Assembly (NCBI GenBank): GCA_030588745.1
Contig: JAUUXB010000006.1
Span: forward strand, 1 to 37,838
Reading direction: 5' to 3'
From: a bacterium
GTDB taxonomy: Bacteria > Patescibacteriota > Minisyncoccia > Minisyncoccales > JANBVM01
DNA: 37,838 nt
Each line of letters opens with the position of its first letter. Within the stretch, counting starts at the first letter, position 1. The position numbers were made by a program, and so were the translations under genes. Under the pieces are notes generated by a model. It did no database searches, was not told the origin of the DNA, and saw only the letters and a program-made list of their open reading frames with translations. Below are positions 7,910 to 15,810 of the stretch, in pieces.

Positions 7910-8978
7910 ATGGAAAACTTAAATGAGAGAATTGAAGATTTAAAAAGTAAACTCCATCAATTGATGGACTGGCTTTGACATTGAAAATAAAAAAAAGAAA
8001 TTAAAAGAATTAAAAAGACAAGTTCAAGACCCAGATCTTTGGAAAAACAAGGAAAAAGCAATAAAGATTTCTCAAGAACTAAGTCAGTTAACAGAGGAAT
8101 TAACTGAATTTGATGCGTTAGAAAAAGAAATTGAAGATTTAAAAAACGAAACAGGAATTCAAGCAATAGAAGATAAATTAAAACAAAAAGAAATCCAAGT
8201 TCTTTTTTTGGAAAAATACGACCAGGGAAACGCAATTCTATCAGTTTATTCTGGGGCTGGGGGATTGGATGCCCAGGACTGGGCAACAATGCTTATTAGA
8301 ATGTATGAAAGGTATTCTGAGAGTAAGGGCTTTAAAACTAAGGTTTTAGATCAGTCCTTTGGCGAAGGAGGAGGACCTGAGGGAAGAATTGGGACAAAAT
8401 CAGCTACAATAGAAATTAAAGGAAAGTTCGCTTACGGGTTTTTGAAAAAAGAAAATGGCGTGCATAGATTAGTAAGAATTTCTCCTTTTTCACAAAAAAA
8501 ATTAAGACATACATCATTTGCTTTAGTTGAAGTAATGCCTGAAATCAAACAATTAGATGAAAAGGAAATTGAAGTTAAACCAGAGAACTTAAAAATTGAA
8601 GTTTTTAGAGCATCAGGTCCAGGAGGTCAGTATGTTAACAAGCGTGAAACTGCTGTTAGAATAAAGCATTTGCCAACAGGAATTATTGCTTCCTGTCAGT
8701 CAGAAAGATCCCAGGCCAATAATAAAAAAAGAGCAATGGAGCTTCTTTATTCCCGTTTATATAAGTTCTACAAAGAAAGTAAAAAAAAGGAGATTTCTAA
8801 AATTAAAGGAGAAAAAAAGTCTGTTAGCTGGGGTAATCAGATAAGAAGCTATGTTCTTCATCCTTACAAACTGGTAAAGGATTTAAGAACTAAAGTAGAG
8901 GTTAGTACTGTTGAAAAAGTTTTAGATGGTGATTTAGATAATTTTATTGAAGCAGAAATTCGTTTAAAAAATGATTAA
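7910..8978 (+). CDS. prfB: peptide chain release factor 2, expressed through a programmed +1 frameshift
   Basis: RF2 ends translation at UGA and UAA. The gene is split over two frames: codons 1-22 from the ATG at 7910 end in TGA at 7976-7978, within CTTTGAC. A +1 slip on CTT continues at GAC (7977) to the stop at 8978, giving about 355 residues, normal for RF2. The first 22 residues (MENLNERIEDLKSKLHQLMD...) are the expected start of domain 1. The stop-recognition tripeptide SPF is at about 191-193 and the catalytic GGQ at about 238-240 (SGPGGQYVN). The slip lowers RF2 synthesis when RF2 is abundant, a known autoregulation. A start inside the second frame near 8208 would lose domain 1 and is not real. 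The 3' end overlaps ftsE by 8 bp. Confidence 0.95.
7973..7979 (+). promoter_or_regulatory. prfB programmed +1 frameshift site CTTTGAC
   Basis: The slippery CTT, in-frame TGA and following C match the classic RF2 recoding site. The Shine-Dalgarno-like AGGGGG that stimulates slipping in E. coli is not present; upstream is GATGGACTGG, with only weak purine runs. Confidence 0.9.
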
Positions 8979-9669
8979 GTTTCAAAACATTACAAAAATC
9001 TATCCTTCCCATGCACCTGGTTTTAAACCCACAATAGCTTTGGCTGATGTATCATTTGAAGTAAAAGCAAAGGATTTTGTTTCAATTGTAGGAAAATCAG
9101 GAGCTGGAAAAACAACACTACTCAAACTTCTTTTGGCTGAAGAAAAACCAACAAAAGGAACAGTGCTTTTTAAAAAACAGGATGTTCACAGCATAGAACC
9201 AGAAGAACTGCCTTATTTAAGAAGAAAAATAGGCGCAGTATTTCAGGATTATAAGTTGTTATCTTCAAAAACCACTTATGAAAATGTTGCCTATATTATG
9301 GAAGTTATTGGTGCTTCAGACAAAGAAATTAAAAAAGCTGTACCAATAATTTTGGAAATAGTTGGTCTAGGGGACAGGGCTAATAATTTTCCTGCCCAGC
9401 TTTCAGGAGGAGAACGCCAGAGAGCAGCTATTGCCAGAGCTTTGACTCACAGACCTGAAGTGATTTTAGCTGATGAGCCAACTGGAAATCTAGACCCATA
9501 TCATACCTTAGATATTATAGAACTGCTGCTTAAGATAAACAGGATGGGAACCACTGTTATTTTATCCACCCATGATAAAGCAACAATCAATAAGCTTGGC
9601 AAAAGAGTGATTACTTTAGAAAATGGTAAAGTAGTAAGAGATGAAAAAAAAGGAAGATTCATACTTTAA
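8971..9669 (+). CDS. ftsE: cell division ATP-binding protein FtsE
   Basis: This is the ABC-type ATPase that pairs with FtsX at the septum and powers activation of cell-wall hydrolases. The 232-residue protein shows Walker A GKSGAGKTT (41-49), a Q-loop (FQDYKLL), the signature LSGGERQRAAIARAL, Walker B VILADEPTGNLD and the switch histidine in LSTHD. It overlaps prfB by 8 bp and is followed 14 bp later by ftsX, the usual pair. No Shine-Dalgarno motif is visible. Confidence 0.95.
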   Translation: MIKFQNITKIYPSHAPGFKPTIALADVSFEVKAKDFVSIVGKSGAGKTTLLKLLLAEEKPTKGTVLFKKQDVHSIEPEELPYLRRKIGAVFQDYKLLSSKTTYENVAYIMEVIGASDKEIKKAVPIILEIVGLGDRANNFPAQLSGGERQRAAIARALTHRPEVILADEPTGNLDPYHTLDIIELLLKINRMGTTVILSTHDKATINKLGKRVITLENGKVVRDEKKGRFIL

Positions 9670-9683
9670 TAATTATTAGATAT

Positions 9684-10589
9684 ATGCTTATAATTAAAAG
9701 AATATTTCGTTCGGGCTGGCAGATTTTTTCCCGGGATAAAGAGGTTTCTTTAGCCATAGTTTTTATTTTGTTTTTAACAATTTGTTTGGTGAGTTCACTT
9801 TTTCTTTTTATAAATCTAACAAACTTTATTATTACAAGTACCCAGGAAAAGATTGATATCTCAGTTTATTTTAAACAGGAGACAGATGAAGATGACATAT
9901 TAGGCATTGGAAAAGAAATATCCAAGTTTCCTGAAGTAAAAGAAGTTGAGTACGTATCTCCTGACCAGGCACTAGTAGAATTTATTGAAAGACATGAAAA
10001 AGACCCTACTTTAATAGAATCAGTTGAGGAAATTGGAAGAAATCCTTTTTTAGCTTCTTTAAGTATCAGGGCCTGGGAATTAAGCCAGTATGGCGCAGTA
10101 TCTAGTTTTTTGGAAACAGCTGATTTTGGTGACCTTATTGAAAAGATTGATTTTTATGAGCGCAAATCAGTTATTGACAAAATTTCTTCTTTAAGCTCTT
10201 CAGTCACTAAAATAGGAGTTTTTGTTTCTGTGGCTTTAATAATCACTGCGGTTTTAATTGCTTTCAATACTATTAGGTTGTCAATTTATAATTCTAGCCA
10301 GGAAATAAAGATTCAGCGATTGGTTGGTGCTTCTAACTGGTCAATTAAGGGTCCATTCTTGGTTCAGGGAGCCATTTCTGGTGTAGTTGCTACTTCAATT
10401 TGCTTTTTGCTTTTTGCTTTGTTAAGCTGGTCTCTGAATTCTAATCTGGAAAGCTTTTTGTACGGATTTAACTTATTCTCAGTGTTTAGAAATAATTTCT
10501 GGGTTTTACTCTTTTTACAGCTTCTTACTGGAGTAAGCTTAGGAACGCTCTCAAGCAGTATAGCAATCAAACGTTATTTGAAAGTTTAA
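9684..10589 (+). CDS. ftsX: cell division protein FtsX
   Basis: This is the membrane partner of FtsE. The 301 residues carry a first membrane helix (about 22-44), an extracellular loop of roughly 120 residues (about 45-170) and three C-terminal helices, the FtsX/MacB-type topology. The extracellular start KIDISVYFKQETDEDDI and the EVEYVSPDQALVEF segment are typical FtsX loop sequence. This loop contacts coiled-coil wall hydrolases in other bacteria; the exported coiled-coil transglycosylase at 30621 is a candidate partner. It is followed closely by tRNA-Gln. Confidence 0.93.
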   Translation: MLIIKRIFRSGWQIFSRDKEVSLAIVFILFLTICLVSSLFLFINLTNFIITSTQEKIDISVYFKQETDEDDILGIGKEISKFPEVKEVEYVSPDQALVEFIERHEKDPTLIESVEEIGRNPFLASLSIRAWELSQYGAVSSFLETADFGDLIEKIDFYERKSVIDKISSLSSSVTKIGVFVSVALIITAVLIAFNTIRLSIYNSSQEIKIQRLVGASNWSIKGPFLVQGAISGVVATSICFLLFALLSWSLNSNLESFLYGFNLFSVFRNNFWVLLFLQLLTGVSLGTLSSSIAIKRYLKV

Positions 10590-10592
10590 TAT

Positions 10593-10664
10593 TGGAGAGT
10601 AGTCGAACGGTAAGACGTCACGCTCTGGACGTGAAAATTCCAGGTTCGAATCCTGGCTCTCCAA
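10593..10664 (+). tRNA. tRNA-Gln (CTG)
   Basis: Acceptor TGGAGAG/CTCTCCA; anticodon stem TCACG/CGTGA with loop CTCTGGA, anticodon CTG (codon CAG); T-arm CCAGG-TTCGAAT-CCTGG; short D-stem GTC/GAC. No encoded CCA. Confidence 0.95.
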
Positions 10665-10670
10665 CAAATC

Positions 10671-10694
10671 AAACCGCTCTCTCAGCGGTTTTTT
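10671..10694 (+). terminator. intrinsic terminator after tRNA-Gln
   Basis: Stem AACCGCT / AGCGGTT with loop CTCTC, followed by TTTT. It ends the prfB-ftsE-ftsX-tRNA transcript and isolates ftsZ. Confidence 0.85.
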
Positions 10695-10794
10695 GATAGA
10701 ATGACGCTGAATCATTAGATGAGTTTTTACAGAGGATTCAGAAAGGGGTTGAGGATTTACGGTTGCTTTCTGAGACAAAAAACCTTCTTGTAGT

Positions 10795-10823
10795 TTGACC
10801 ATTTATAATGAAAATCTTATACT
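10795..10823 (+). promoter_or_regulatory. strong promoter producing a leaderless ftsZ-type mRNA
   Basis: TTGACC (10795-10800), exactly 17 bp, TATACT (10818-10823). The start expected 6-7 bp downstream coincides with the ATG at 10830, so the transcript should have no 5' leader. The region between the terminator at 10694 and this promoter (about 100 bp) holds nothing else I can identify. Confidence 0.75.
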
Positions 10824-10829
10824 AAAACA

Positions 10830-12242
10830 ATGAGAAGAAGAAAAAAAACAAAAATGACTCAGCGTAGAAAAACTATCTCAAGAAGGAAAAGGGGAAGACC
10901 CAAAAAAAGGGGGAGACCTAGAAAAATAGGTATACTTAGAAAAAGAGGAAGACCAAGAAGAAGAGGAAGGCCCAGAAAAACTAAACTGGAGAAAGGCCAA
11001 GAGCAAATCAAAAAAATCAAGATCAGATTGATCGGTATTGGTGGAGGAGGGGGCTCAATAGTTTCTGAAATTGCTCAAAGAATAAAAGGAGCTTCTTTTT
11101 ATGCAGCTAACACAGATGTTAAGGCCTTAGGTGCTTTGTCAAAAAAAGTTAAAAAGTTTCAGTTTGGCGAAGCTTTAACTGGTGGTTTGGGAACTGGTAT
11201 GAATCCTGATATAGGAAAGGAAGCTGCCCGAAATGAAAAAGACAGGATTAAAGAAATATTAAAAGGCCAGGATTTTATTATCTTAGTGTCTTGTTTAGGT
11301 GGGGGTTTGGGTTCTGGTGCAGCTCCGATTTTTGCCCGCCTTTCAAAAAATTTGAATAATCTAACTTATGGTATTTTTACCCTGCCTTTTAATTTTGAAG
11401 GAGAAAAGAAAATGCAGACAGCAAAGAGGTCTTTAGAAAGCTTAAAAGCAGAATTAAATGCTTTTTCTATTATCCCCAATGAAAGAATCTTTCAGATTGT
11501 TGATAGAAGTGCACCACTTAAAAAAGCTCTCTCAGCCATTAACAGAAATCTATCAAACAGTATTCAGGGATTAATTGAAATAATTTACAAGCCAGGAATA
11601 ATTAACATTGATTTTGCTGATTTAAAAACTATTTTTGAGAGTAAAGGAAAGCTAGCTTATTTAAACACAATAGAGCTTTCAAAAAATGATGATAAGGATG
11701 CGCTTGATAAAATAATCAGTTATCCTCTTTATCCCTATAATCTTCAGGGAGCCAAAGGTGTGTTGTTTAATATTTCAGGGCAACGTGATCTTTCTCTGCT
11801 TCAGGTTAATCAGATCTCTGAAACCATTTTTAAACTGGCAAGTAAAGAAGCCAAGATTATTTTTGGTATTTCCAAAAACAGCAAGGGTTCAAAAATAAAA
11901 ATAAATTTACTTGGTACTGGCTGTAATGGAAGGGATATTCTTGAAAGGACAAAGCCCAGTATTATGGCTAAGTCAAAGGTTAAAGAAATGACTAAGCCAA
12001 AGGCAAAGAAAACAAAACAAGTTAAGAAAATTAAGGTTAAGGTTAAAGTTAAAAAAACAAAATCTTTGAACCAACAAACTTCATCCTTAGCAATCCAGCC
12101 AGTTAAACAAAAGAGCATTAAAATACGGAAAAATGCTCTTCAGATAAAAAAAGAAATGGAAAAAGAGGAGGCAGAGATAGTTTCAAAAGAGAAGTTGTGG
12201 GAAACACCAGCTTTTTTAAGGAGAAAAACATCACAAGACTAA
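10830..12242 (+). CDS. ftsZ: divergent FtsZ with N-terminal AT-hook repeats
   Basis: This is a tubulin-family GTPase expected to form the division ring. Residues 1-60 are an extremely basic extension with four RGRP cores (21-24, 27-30, 39-42, 45-48), the AT-hook signature for binding the minor groove of AT-rich DNA. The GTPase domain begins near 63: GIGGGGGSIV (T1), NTDVKAL, LTGGLGTGMNPDIG (T3), GGGLGSGA at 157-164 (T4; normally GGGTGTGA) and NIDFADL at 259-265 with the T7 catalytic acids. A Lys-rich linker (about 370-450) leads to ETPAFLRRK at the C-terminus, matching the conserved FtsZ tail peptide (IPAFLRxQ) that binds membrane anchors. 470 aa. It could be the sole FtsZ or a paralogue. FtsB-like, FtsE and FtsX lie just upstream. 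Confidence 0.88.
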   Translation: MRRRKKTKMTQRRKTISRRKRGRPKKRGRPRKIGILRKRGRPRRRGRPRKTKLEKGQEQIKKIKIRLIGIGGGGGSIVSEIAQRIKGASFYAANTDVKALGALSKKVKKFQFGEALTGGLGTGMNPDIGKEAARNEKDRIKEILKGQDFIILVSCLGGGLGSGAAPIFARLSKNLNNLTYGIFTLPFNFEGEKKMQTAKRSLESLKAELNAFSIIPNERIFQIVDRSAPLKKALSAINRNLSNSIQGLIEIIYKPGIINIDFADLKTIFESKGKLAYLNTIELSKNDDKDALDKIISYPLYPYNLQGAKGVLFNISGQRDLSLLQVNQISETIFKLASKEAKIIFGISKNSKGSKIKINLLGTGCNGRDILERTKPSIMAKSKVKEMTKPKAKKTKQVKKIKVKVKVKKTKSLNQQTSSLAIQPVKQKSIKIRKNALQIKKEMEKEEAEIVSKEKLWETPAFLRRKTSQD

Positions 12243-12255
12243 TAATTTATTAGCT

Positions 12256-13179
12256 ATGTACGATTTAATCATAATTGGCGGAGGTCCAGCTGGCATTACA
12301 GCAGGCATTTACGCAGCAAGGCAGAAAATTAAAACATTGCTTATTACTAAAAATTTTGGAGGGCAGATTATAAAAAAAGCTGTAGCTATTGAGAATTATC
12401 CTGGATTTGAAGAAATCTCAGGGTTTGATTTGATTAAAAAATTTGAAAATCATTTAAGAAAATTCAAAGAGCATATTGAAATTAAAATAGAAGAAATAAT
12501 AAAAGTTGAAAAGCAGGATAATGTTTTTTTAGTTTATACAAAGAATAATATTAAATTCAAATCAAAAACTGTTATTATTGCCACAGGAGCTGGTCCCAGA
12601 GCTTTAGATATTCCGGGCGAAAAAGAATTTATAGGTAAAGGTGTTAGTTTTTGTGCAGTTTGTGATGGTGCAATATTTTCTGGCAAGGATGTAGCTGTTA
12701 TTGGAGGAGGTAATTCTGGTTTTGAAACAGCTCTTTTTTTAAGTAATATTGCCAACAAAATATATATTCTAGAGTATGGTTCTCAGCCAAAAGCTGATAA
12801 AGAAAACCAGGAAATAATTAAAAAAAGTAAAAAAACTGAGATTATTGCTAATGCCCATTTAAAGGAGATTAAAGGCGATAAGTTTGTTCATTCTTTAGTT
12901 TATGAAGACAGAGTCAGTAAAAAAGAAAAAACATTAAAAATTGAAGGAGTATTTGTCGAAATAGGTTTGCTTCCAGCAGGTTCAATTGTTAAAGATTTGG
13001 TTGATTTTAATGATAAGAATGAAATAAAAATCAAATCAGAAAATTGTGAAACAAAAACACCTGGTCTTTTTGCTGCTGGTGATGTTAATGAAGGTAAATA
13101 CAAACAAATTGTTGTCAGTTGCGGTGAAGGAACAAAAGCACTTTTAGCCGCTTTTGATTATTTGAAAAAATATAATTAA
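12256..13179 (+). CDS. trxB: thioredoxin reductase-like flavoprotein (AhpF-type NADH site)
   Basis: This FAD enzyme reduces thioredoxin-like proteins. The FAD-binding GGGPAGITAG (8-17), the redox disulfide C133-A-V-C136, the second Rossmann motif GGGNSGFETA (150-159) and the C-terminal FAAGDV are all visible; 307 aa is the family length. The NADPH-specific HRRxxxR is absent. After the second Rossmann motif it reads YILEYGSQPKAD, with an acidic E173, like the NADH-using AhpF reductases. NADH dependence is an inference. It starts 13 bp after ftsZ and is followed by enolase, and likely serves the glutaredoxin and DsbA-like proteins at 21499-22730. Confidence 0.88.
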   Translation: MYDLIIIGGGPAGITAGIYAARQKIKTLLITKNFGGQIIKKAVAIENYPGFEEISGFDLIKKFENHLRKFKEHIEIKIEEIIKVEKQDNVFLVYTKNNIKFKSKTVIIATGAGPRALDIPGEKEFIGKGVSFCAVCDGAIFSGKDVAVIGGGNSGFETALFLSNIANKIYILEYGSQPKADKENQEIIKKSKKTEIIANAHLKEIKGDKFVHSLVYEDRVSKKEKTLKIEGVFVEIGLLPAGSIVKDLVDFNDKNEIKIKSENCETKTPGLFAAGDVNEGKYKQIVVSCGEGTKALLAAFDYLKKYN

Positions 13180-13199
13180 GAAATAACAAACATCAGAGC

Positions 13200-14456
13200 A
13201 TGAGAAGCTCTAAAATCAAAAAAGTTAAAGCCAGAGAAATCTTGGATTCTCGTGGAAATCCTACTGTTGAAGTTAGACTAGAAACCAATGATGGAGTTTT
13301 TGTCTCAAGCACTCCTTCTGGTGCTTCAACTGGAAAATATGAGGCAGTTGAGTTGAGAGATAAAGAAAAAAGGTATTTTGGGAAAGGAGTTTTAAAGGCA
13401 GTAAATAATGTTAATGAAATTATTGCTCCTAAAATCATTGGTAAAGATCCAAGCTCTCAAAAACAAATTGATGCTTTAATGATTAAACTGGATGGAACTG
13501 AAAACAAGTCTAATTTAGGTGCTAATGCAATTTACCCAGTATCTTTGGCGGTTTGCAGGGCAGGAGCAGGCTCTAAAAAAATAGAGCTTTTTAAATATAT
13601 TAATGAAATTGCAAAAAGAGTATATAGGTTAAAACTTAAAAATCCTGAGTTGCCAAACCCTTTATTTAATGTAATTAATGGCGGGGTTCATTCTGGGAGC
13701 CAGTTAGATGTTCAGGAATTTATGCTTGTTATTAATGCTGAATCCTTTTCAAAAAAACTACAGATATGTTCTGAGATTTATCACCAACTTAAAAATGTTC
13801 TTTTGAAAAAATATGGCAAGTTGGCAACTAATATAGGTGATGAAGGGGGCTTTGCACCTCCTTTTGTTGCCCCAGAACAAGCTTTGGAGTTTATTTTTAA
13901 ATCAGCAAGAGATTTAGGTTATGAGAACATAACAAAAGTTATTTTAGACGTTGCTTCATCTCAGTTTTTTGACAATGGAAAGTATAAAATGAAGATAGGT
14001 GTTTTCACCAGAGATGGACTCCTAAGATATTATTCAGATTTATTGAAAAAATATCCAATTTTGGGTTTAGAGGATCCTTTTTCAGAAGATGACTGGGAGG
14101 GATTTGAACAAATTACTAAAAAGTTTGACAAGAAAATCCTCATTATAGGAGATGATTTATTGGTGACAAATCCAGAAAGAATAAAAGAAGCAAAAAAAAG
14201 AAAAGCTGTGAATGGTATGATTTTAAAGATTAATCAAATCGGAACAGTTTCTGAAGCGTTTCAGGCAGCCAAGCTGGCAAAAGATTTTAATTTCAAAATC
14301 ATAGTTTCTCACAGGTCAGGAGAAACAGACGATGATTTTATTGCTGATTTTGCTGTGGGTATTGGGGCTGACTTTATTAAGGCAGGCGCTCCTGTCAGAG
14401 AGGAAAGAGTGGCAAAATACAATAGATTACTAAAAATAGAACAAGGTTTGAAATGA
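13200..14456 (+). CDS. eno: enolase
   Basis: This enzyme dehydrates 2-phosphoglycerate to phosphoenolpyruvate. The 418-residue protein carries AREILDSRGNPTVEV at the start, the PSGASTG loop, GDEGGFAP, the metal ligands in LDVASS, LEDPFSEDDW and IIGDDL, then LKINQIGT (catalytic Lys) and SHRSGET. All catalytic motifs are intact. The NGGVHSGSQLDVQEF segment (usually NGGxHAxNxLDxQEF) is slightly divergent. Its last codon overlaps the apgM start as ATGA, so steps 2-PG to PEP and 3-PG to 2-PG are co-translated. Confidence 0.96.
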   Translation: MRSSKIKKVKAREILDSRGNPTVEVRLETNDGVFVSSTPSGASTGKYEAVELRDKEKRYFGKGVLKAVNNVNEIIAPKIIGKDPSSQKQIDALMIKLDGTENKSNLGANAIYPVSLAVCRAGAGSKKIELFKYINEIAKRVYRLKLKNPELPNPLFNVINGGVHSGSQLDVQEFMLVINAESFSKKLQICSEIYHQLKNVLLKKYGKLATNIGDEGGFAPPFVAPEQALEFIFKSARDLGYENITKVILDVASSQFFDNGKYKMKIGVFTRDGLLRYYSDLLKKYPILGLEDPFSEDDWEGFEQITKKFDKKILIIGDDLLVTNPERIKEAKKRKAVNGMILKINQIGTVSEAFQAAKLAKDFNFKIIVSHRSGETDDDFIADFAVGIGADFIKAGAPVREERVAKYNRLLKIEQGLK

Positions 14457-15700
14457 AAATCGCTTTAATTATTATTGACGGTTTAGGAGACAGTCCTATT
14501 GACGAATTAGACAAAAAAACTCCTCTTGAAGCTGCCATTACTCCTAATTTAGACGCTTTAGCTTCAAATGGGGCTTGCGGATTAATTGAGCCTTTTTATT
14601 TTTCCTGGCAAAAATATCCCCGTTCAGACAGTGCTCATTTAGCTTTATTTGGTTACAATCCAGCAGTTTATTATTTGGGCAGAGGTGTTTATGAAGCAGT
14701 TGGTGAAGGTATGAAAATGGAGGAAGGAAACATAGCTTTAAGAGCAAACTTTGGCACTGTTGATAAGAATCTTAAGATTATTGATAGAAGAGCAGGAAGA
14801 ATTGATAATACAAAGTCTTTGGTCAAATCGCTGGCTGGTGTAGAAATTGATAATGTTAAGTTTAAAATAACTGCTTCTTTAGGACACAGGGCAGTTCTGT
14901 TTTTAAAAGGAAAAAATCTTTCTGAAAAAATTGGCGGAGGAGATATTAAAAAAACAGGAATAAGAGTTAAAAAGATTGTTGCTTTGGAAAAATCAAAACA
15001 AGCTGAATTTACAGCAGATGTTTTAAATAAGTTTTTAGAAAAAGCTCACAGAATTCTAGAAAATCATCCTTTAAACAAAAAAAGAAAAAAACAGGGTTTA
15101 TTACCTGCCAATTATTTACTGGTAAGAGGTGCAGGTAAGTTTAAAGAAACCCCTGGCTTTAATAAAAAGCACAATCTTAAAGCAGCTTGCATTGCTGCTG
15201 GTCATGTTTACAGAGGAGTAGCTAAAGTTTTGGGCATGGATTTGATTAATGTTAAAGGGGCTACTGGGAATATTAATACAAACTTAAAAGGGAAAATCCT
15301 TAGTGTTAAAAGAAATTTAAAAAAGTATGATTTTATTTTTTGTCACATAAAAGCAGCAGATATTTTATCAGAAGATGGTGATTATCTGGGTAAAAAAAAG
15401 TTTATTGAAAAAGTTGACAAGAATATGAAGTTCTTGATAGGCCTTAAAAACACCTTAATTGTTGTAACTGCTGACCACTCAACTTGTTGTAAGCTTAAAA
15501 GACACTGCAGGTCATTGGTCCCTGTTTTGATTTATGAATCATGCATTAAGTATAGAGGGAATAAAATAAGTGAGTTTTCGGAAAAAGCTTGCAGGAAGGG
15601 TAGACTTGGTAAATTTAAACAAACCGATTTAATGTCAAGGATTCTGAAACTAAAGAAAAAATATGAACAGGGTAAAAAGATAAGACAGAAAGATATTTGA
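14453..15700 (+). CDS. apgM: 2,3-bisphosphoglycerate-independent phosphoglycerate mutase, archaeal type
   Basis: This enzyme interconverts 3- and 2-phosphoglycerate. It belongs to the alkaline-phosphatase superfamily: metal-binding IIDGLGD (D9), catalytic Ser in YPRSDSAHLALFGYNP (S58), and C-terminal metal site VVTADHSTCC. The 415-residue length and the order of motifs match the archaeal ApgM type rather than bacterial GpmI (about 510). ATGA overlap with enolase ties the two reactions together. It is followed by the promoter region of the Fe-S cluster genes. Confidence 0.92.
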   Translation: MKIALIIIDGLGDSPIDELDKKTPLEAAITPNLDALASNGACGLIEPFYFSWQKYPRSDSAHLALFGYNPAVYYLGRGVYEAVGEGMKMEEGNIALRANFGTVDKNLKIIDRRAGRIDNTKSLVKSLAGVEIDNVKFKITASLGHRAVLFLKGKNLSEKIGGGDIKKTGIRVKKIVALEKSKQAEFTADVLNKFLEKAHRILENHPLNKKRKKQGLLPANYLLVRGAGKFKETPGFNKKHNLKAACIAAGHVYRGVAKVLGMDLINVKGATGNINTNLKGKILSVKRNLKKYDFIFCHIKAADILSEDGDYLGKKKFIEKVDKNMKFLIGLKNTLIVVTADHSTCCKLKRHCRSLVPVLIYESCIKYRGNKISEFSEKACRKGRLGKFKQTDLMSRILKLKKKYEQGKKIRQKDI

Positions 15701-15701
15701 A

Positions 15702-15731
15702 TTGGCGTTTATTATTAATCTTTGTTATGAT
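15702..15731 (+). promoter_or_regulatory. candidate ferredoxin promoter with extended -10
   Basis: TTGGCG (15702-15707), 18 bp, TATGAT (15726-15731), preceded by TGT so that the -10 box reads TGTTATGAT. The predicted start near 15738 lies about 16 bp before the operator-like sequence at 15751. Confidence 0.45.
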
Positions 15732-15750
15732 AATGACTATTGAAAACAGT

Positions 15751-15770
15751 AAACCGACAAAAATTGTTTT
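15751..15770 (+). promoter_or_regulatory. degenerate Rrf2/IscR-type operator before ferredoxin
   Basis: AAACCGACAAAAATTGTTTT repeats the left half-site (AAACCGACAAA) of the palindrome before the Rrf2 gene at 16030-16054. The right half retains only GT of GTCGG. Inferred to be a weaker site for the same regulator. Confidence 0.45.
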
Positions 15771-15810
15771 TAAAATTAGAAATTATAATTATTAAATAAT
15801 AAATTAATAT

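Noticed and set aside
7910-8207. prfB as a frameshifted pseudogene, or a start at the TTG at 8208
   Set aside because: The break is exactly at CTTTGAC after 22 codons, the classic RF2 recoding site, and both halves match RF2, so it is programmed, not decay.
10551-10802. 83-residue minus-strand ORF
   Set aside because: It runs antisense through tRNA-Gln and its terminator; the peptide is the familiar artefact of translating a tRNA backwards.
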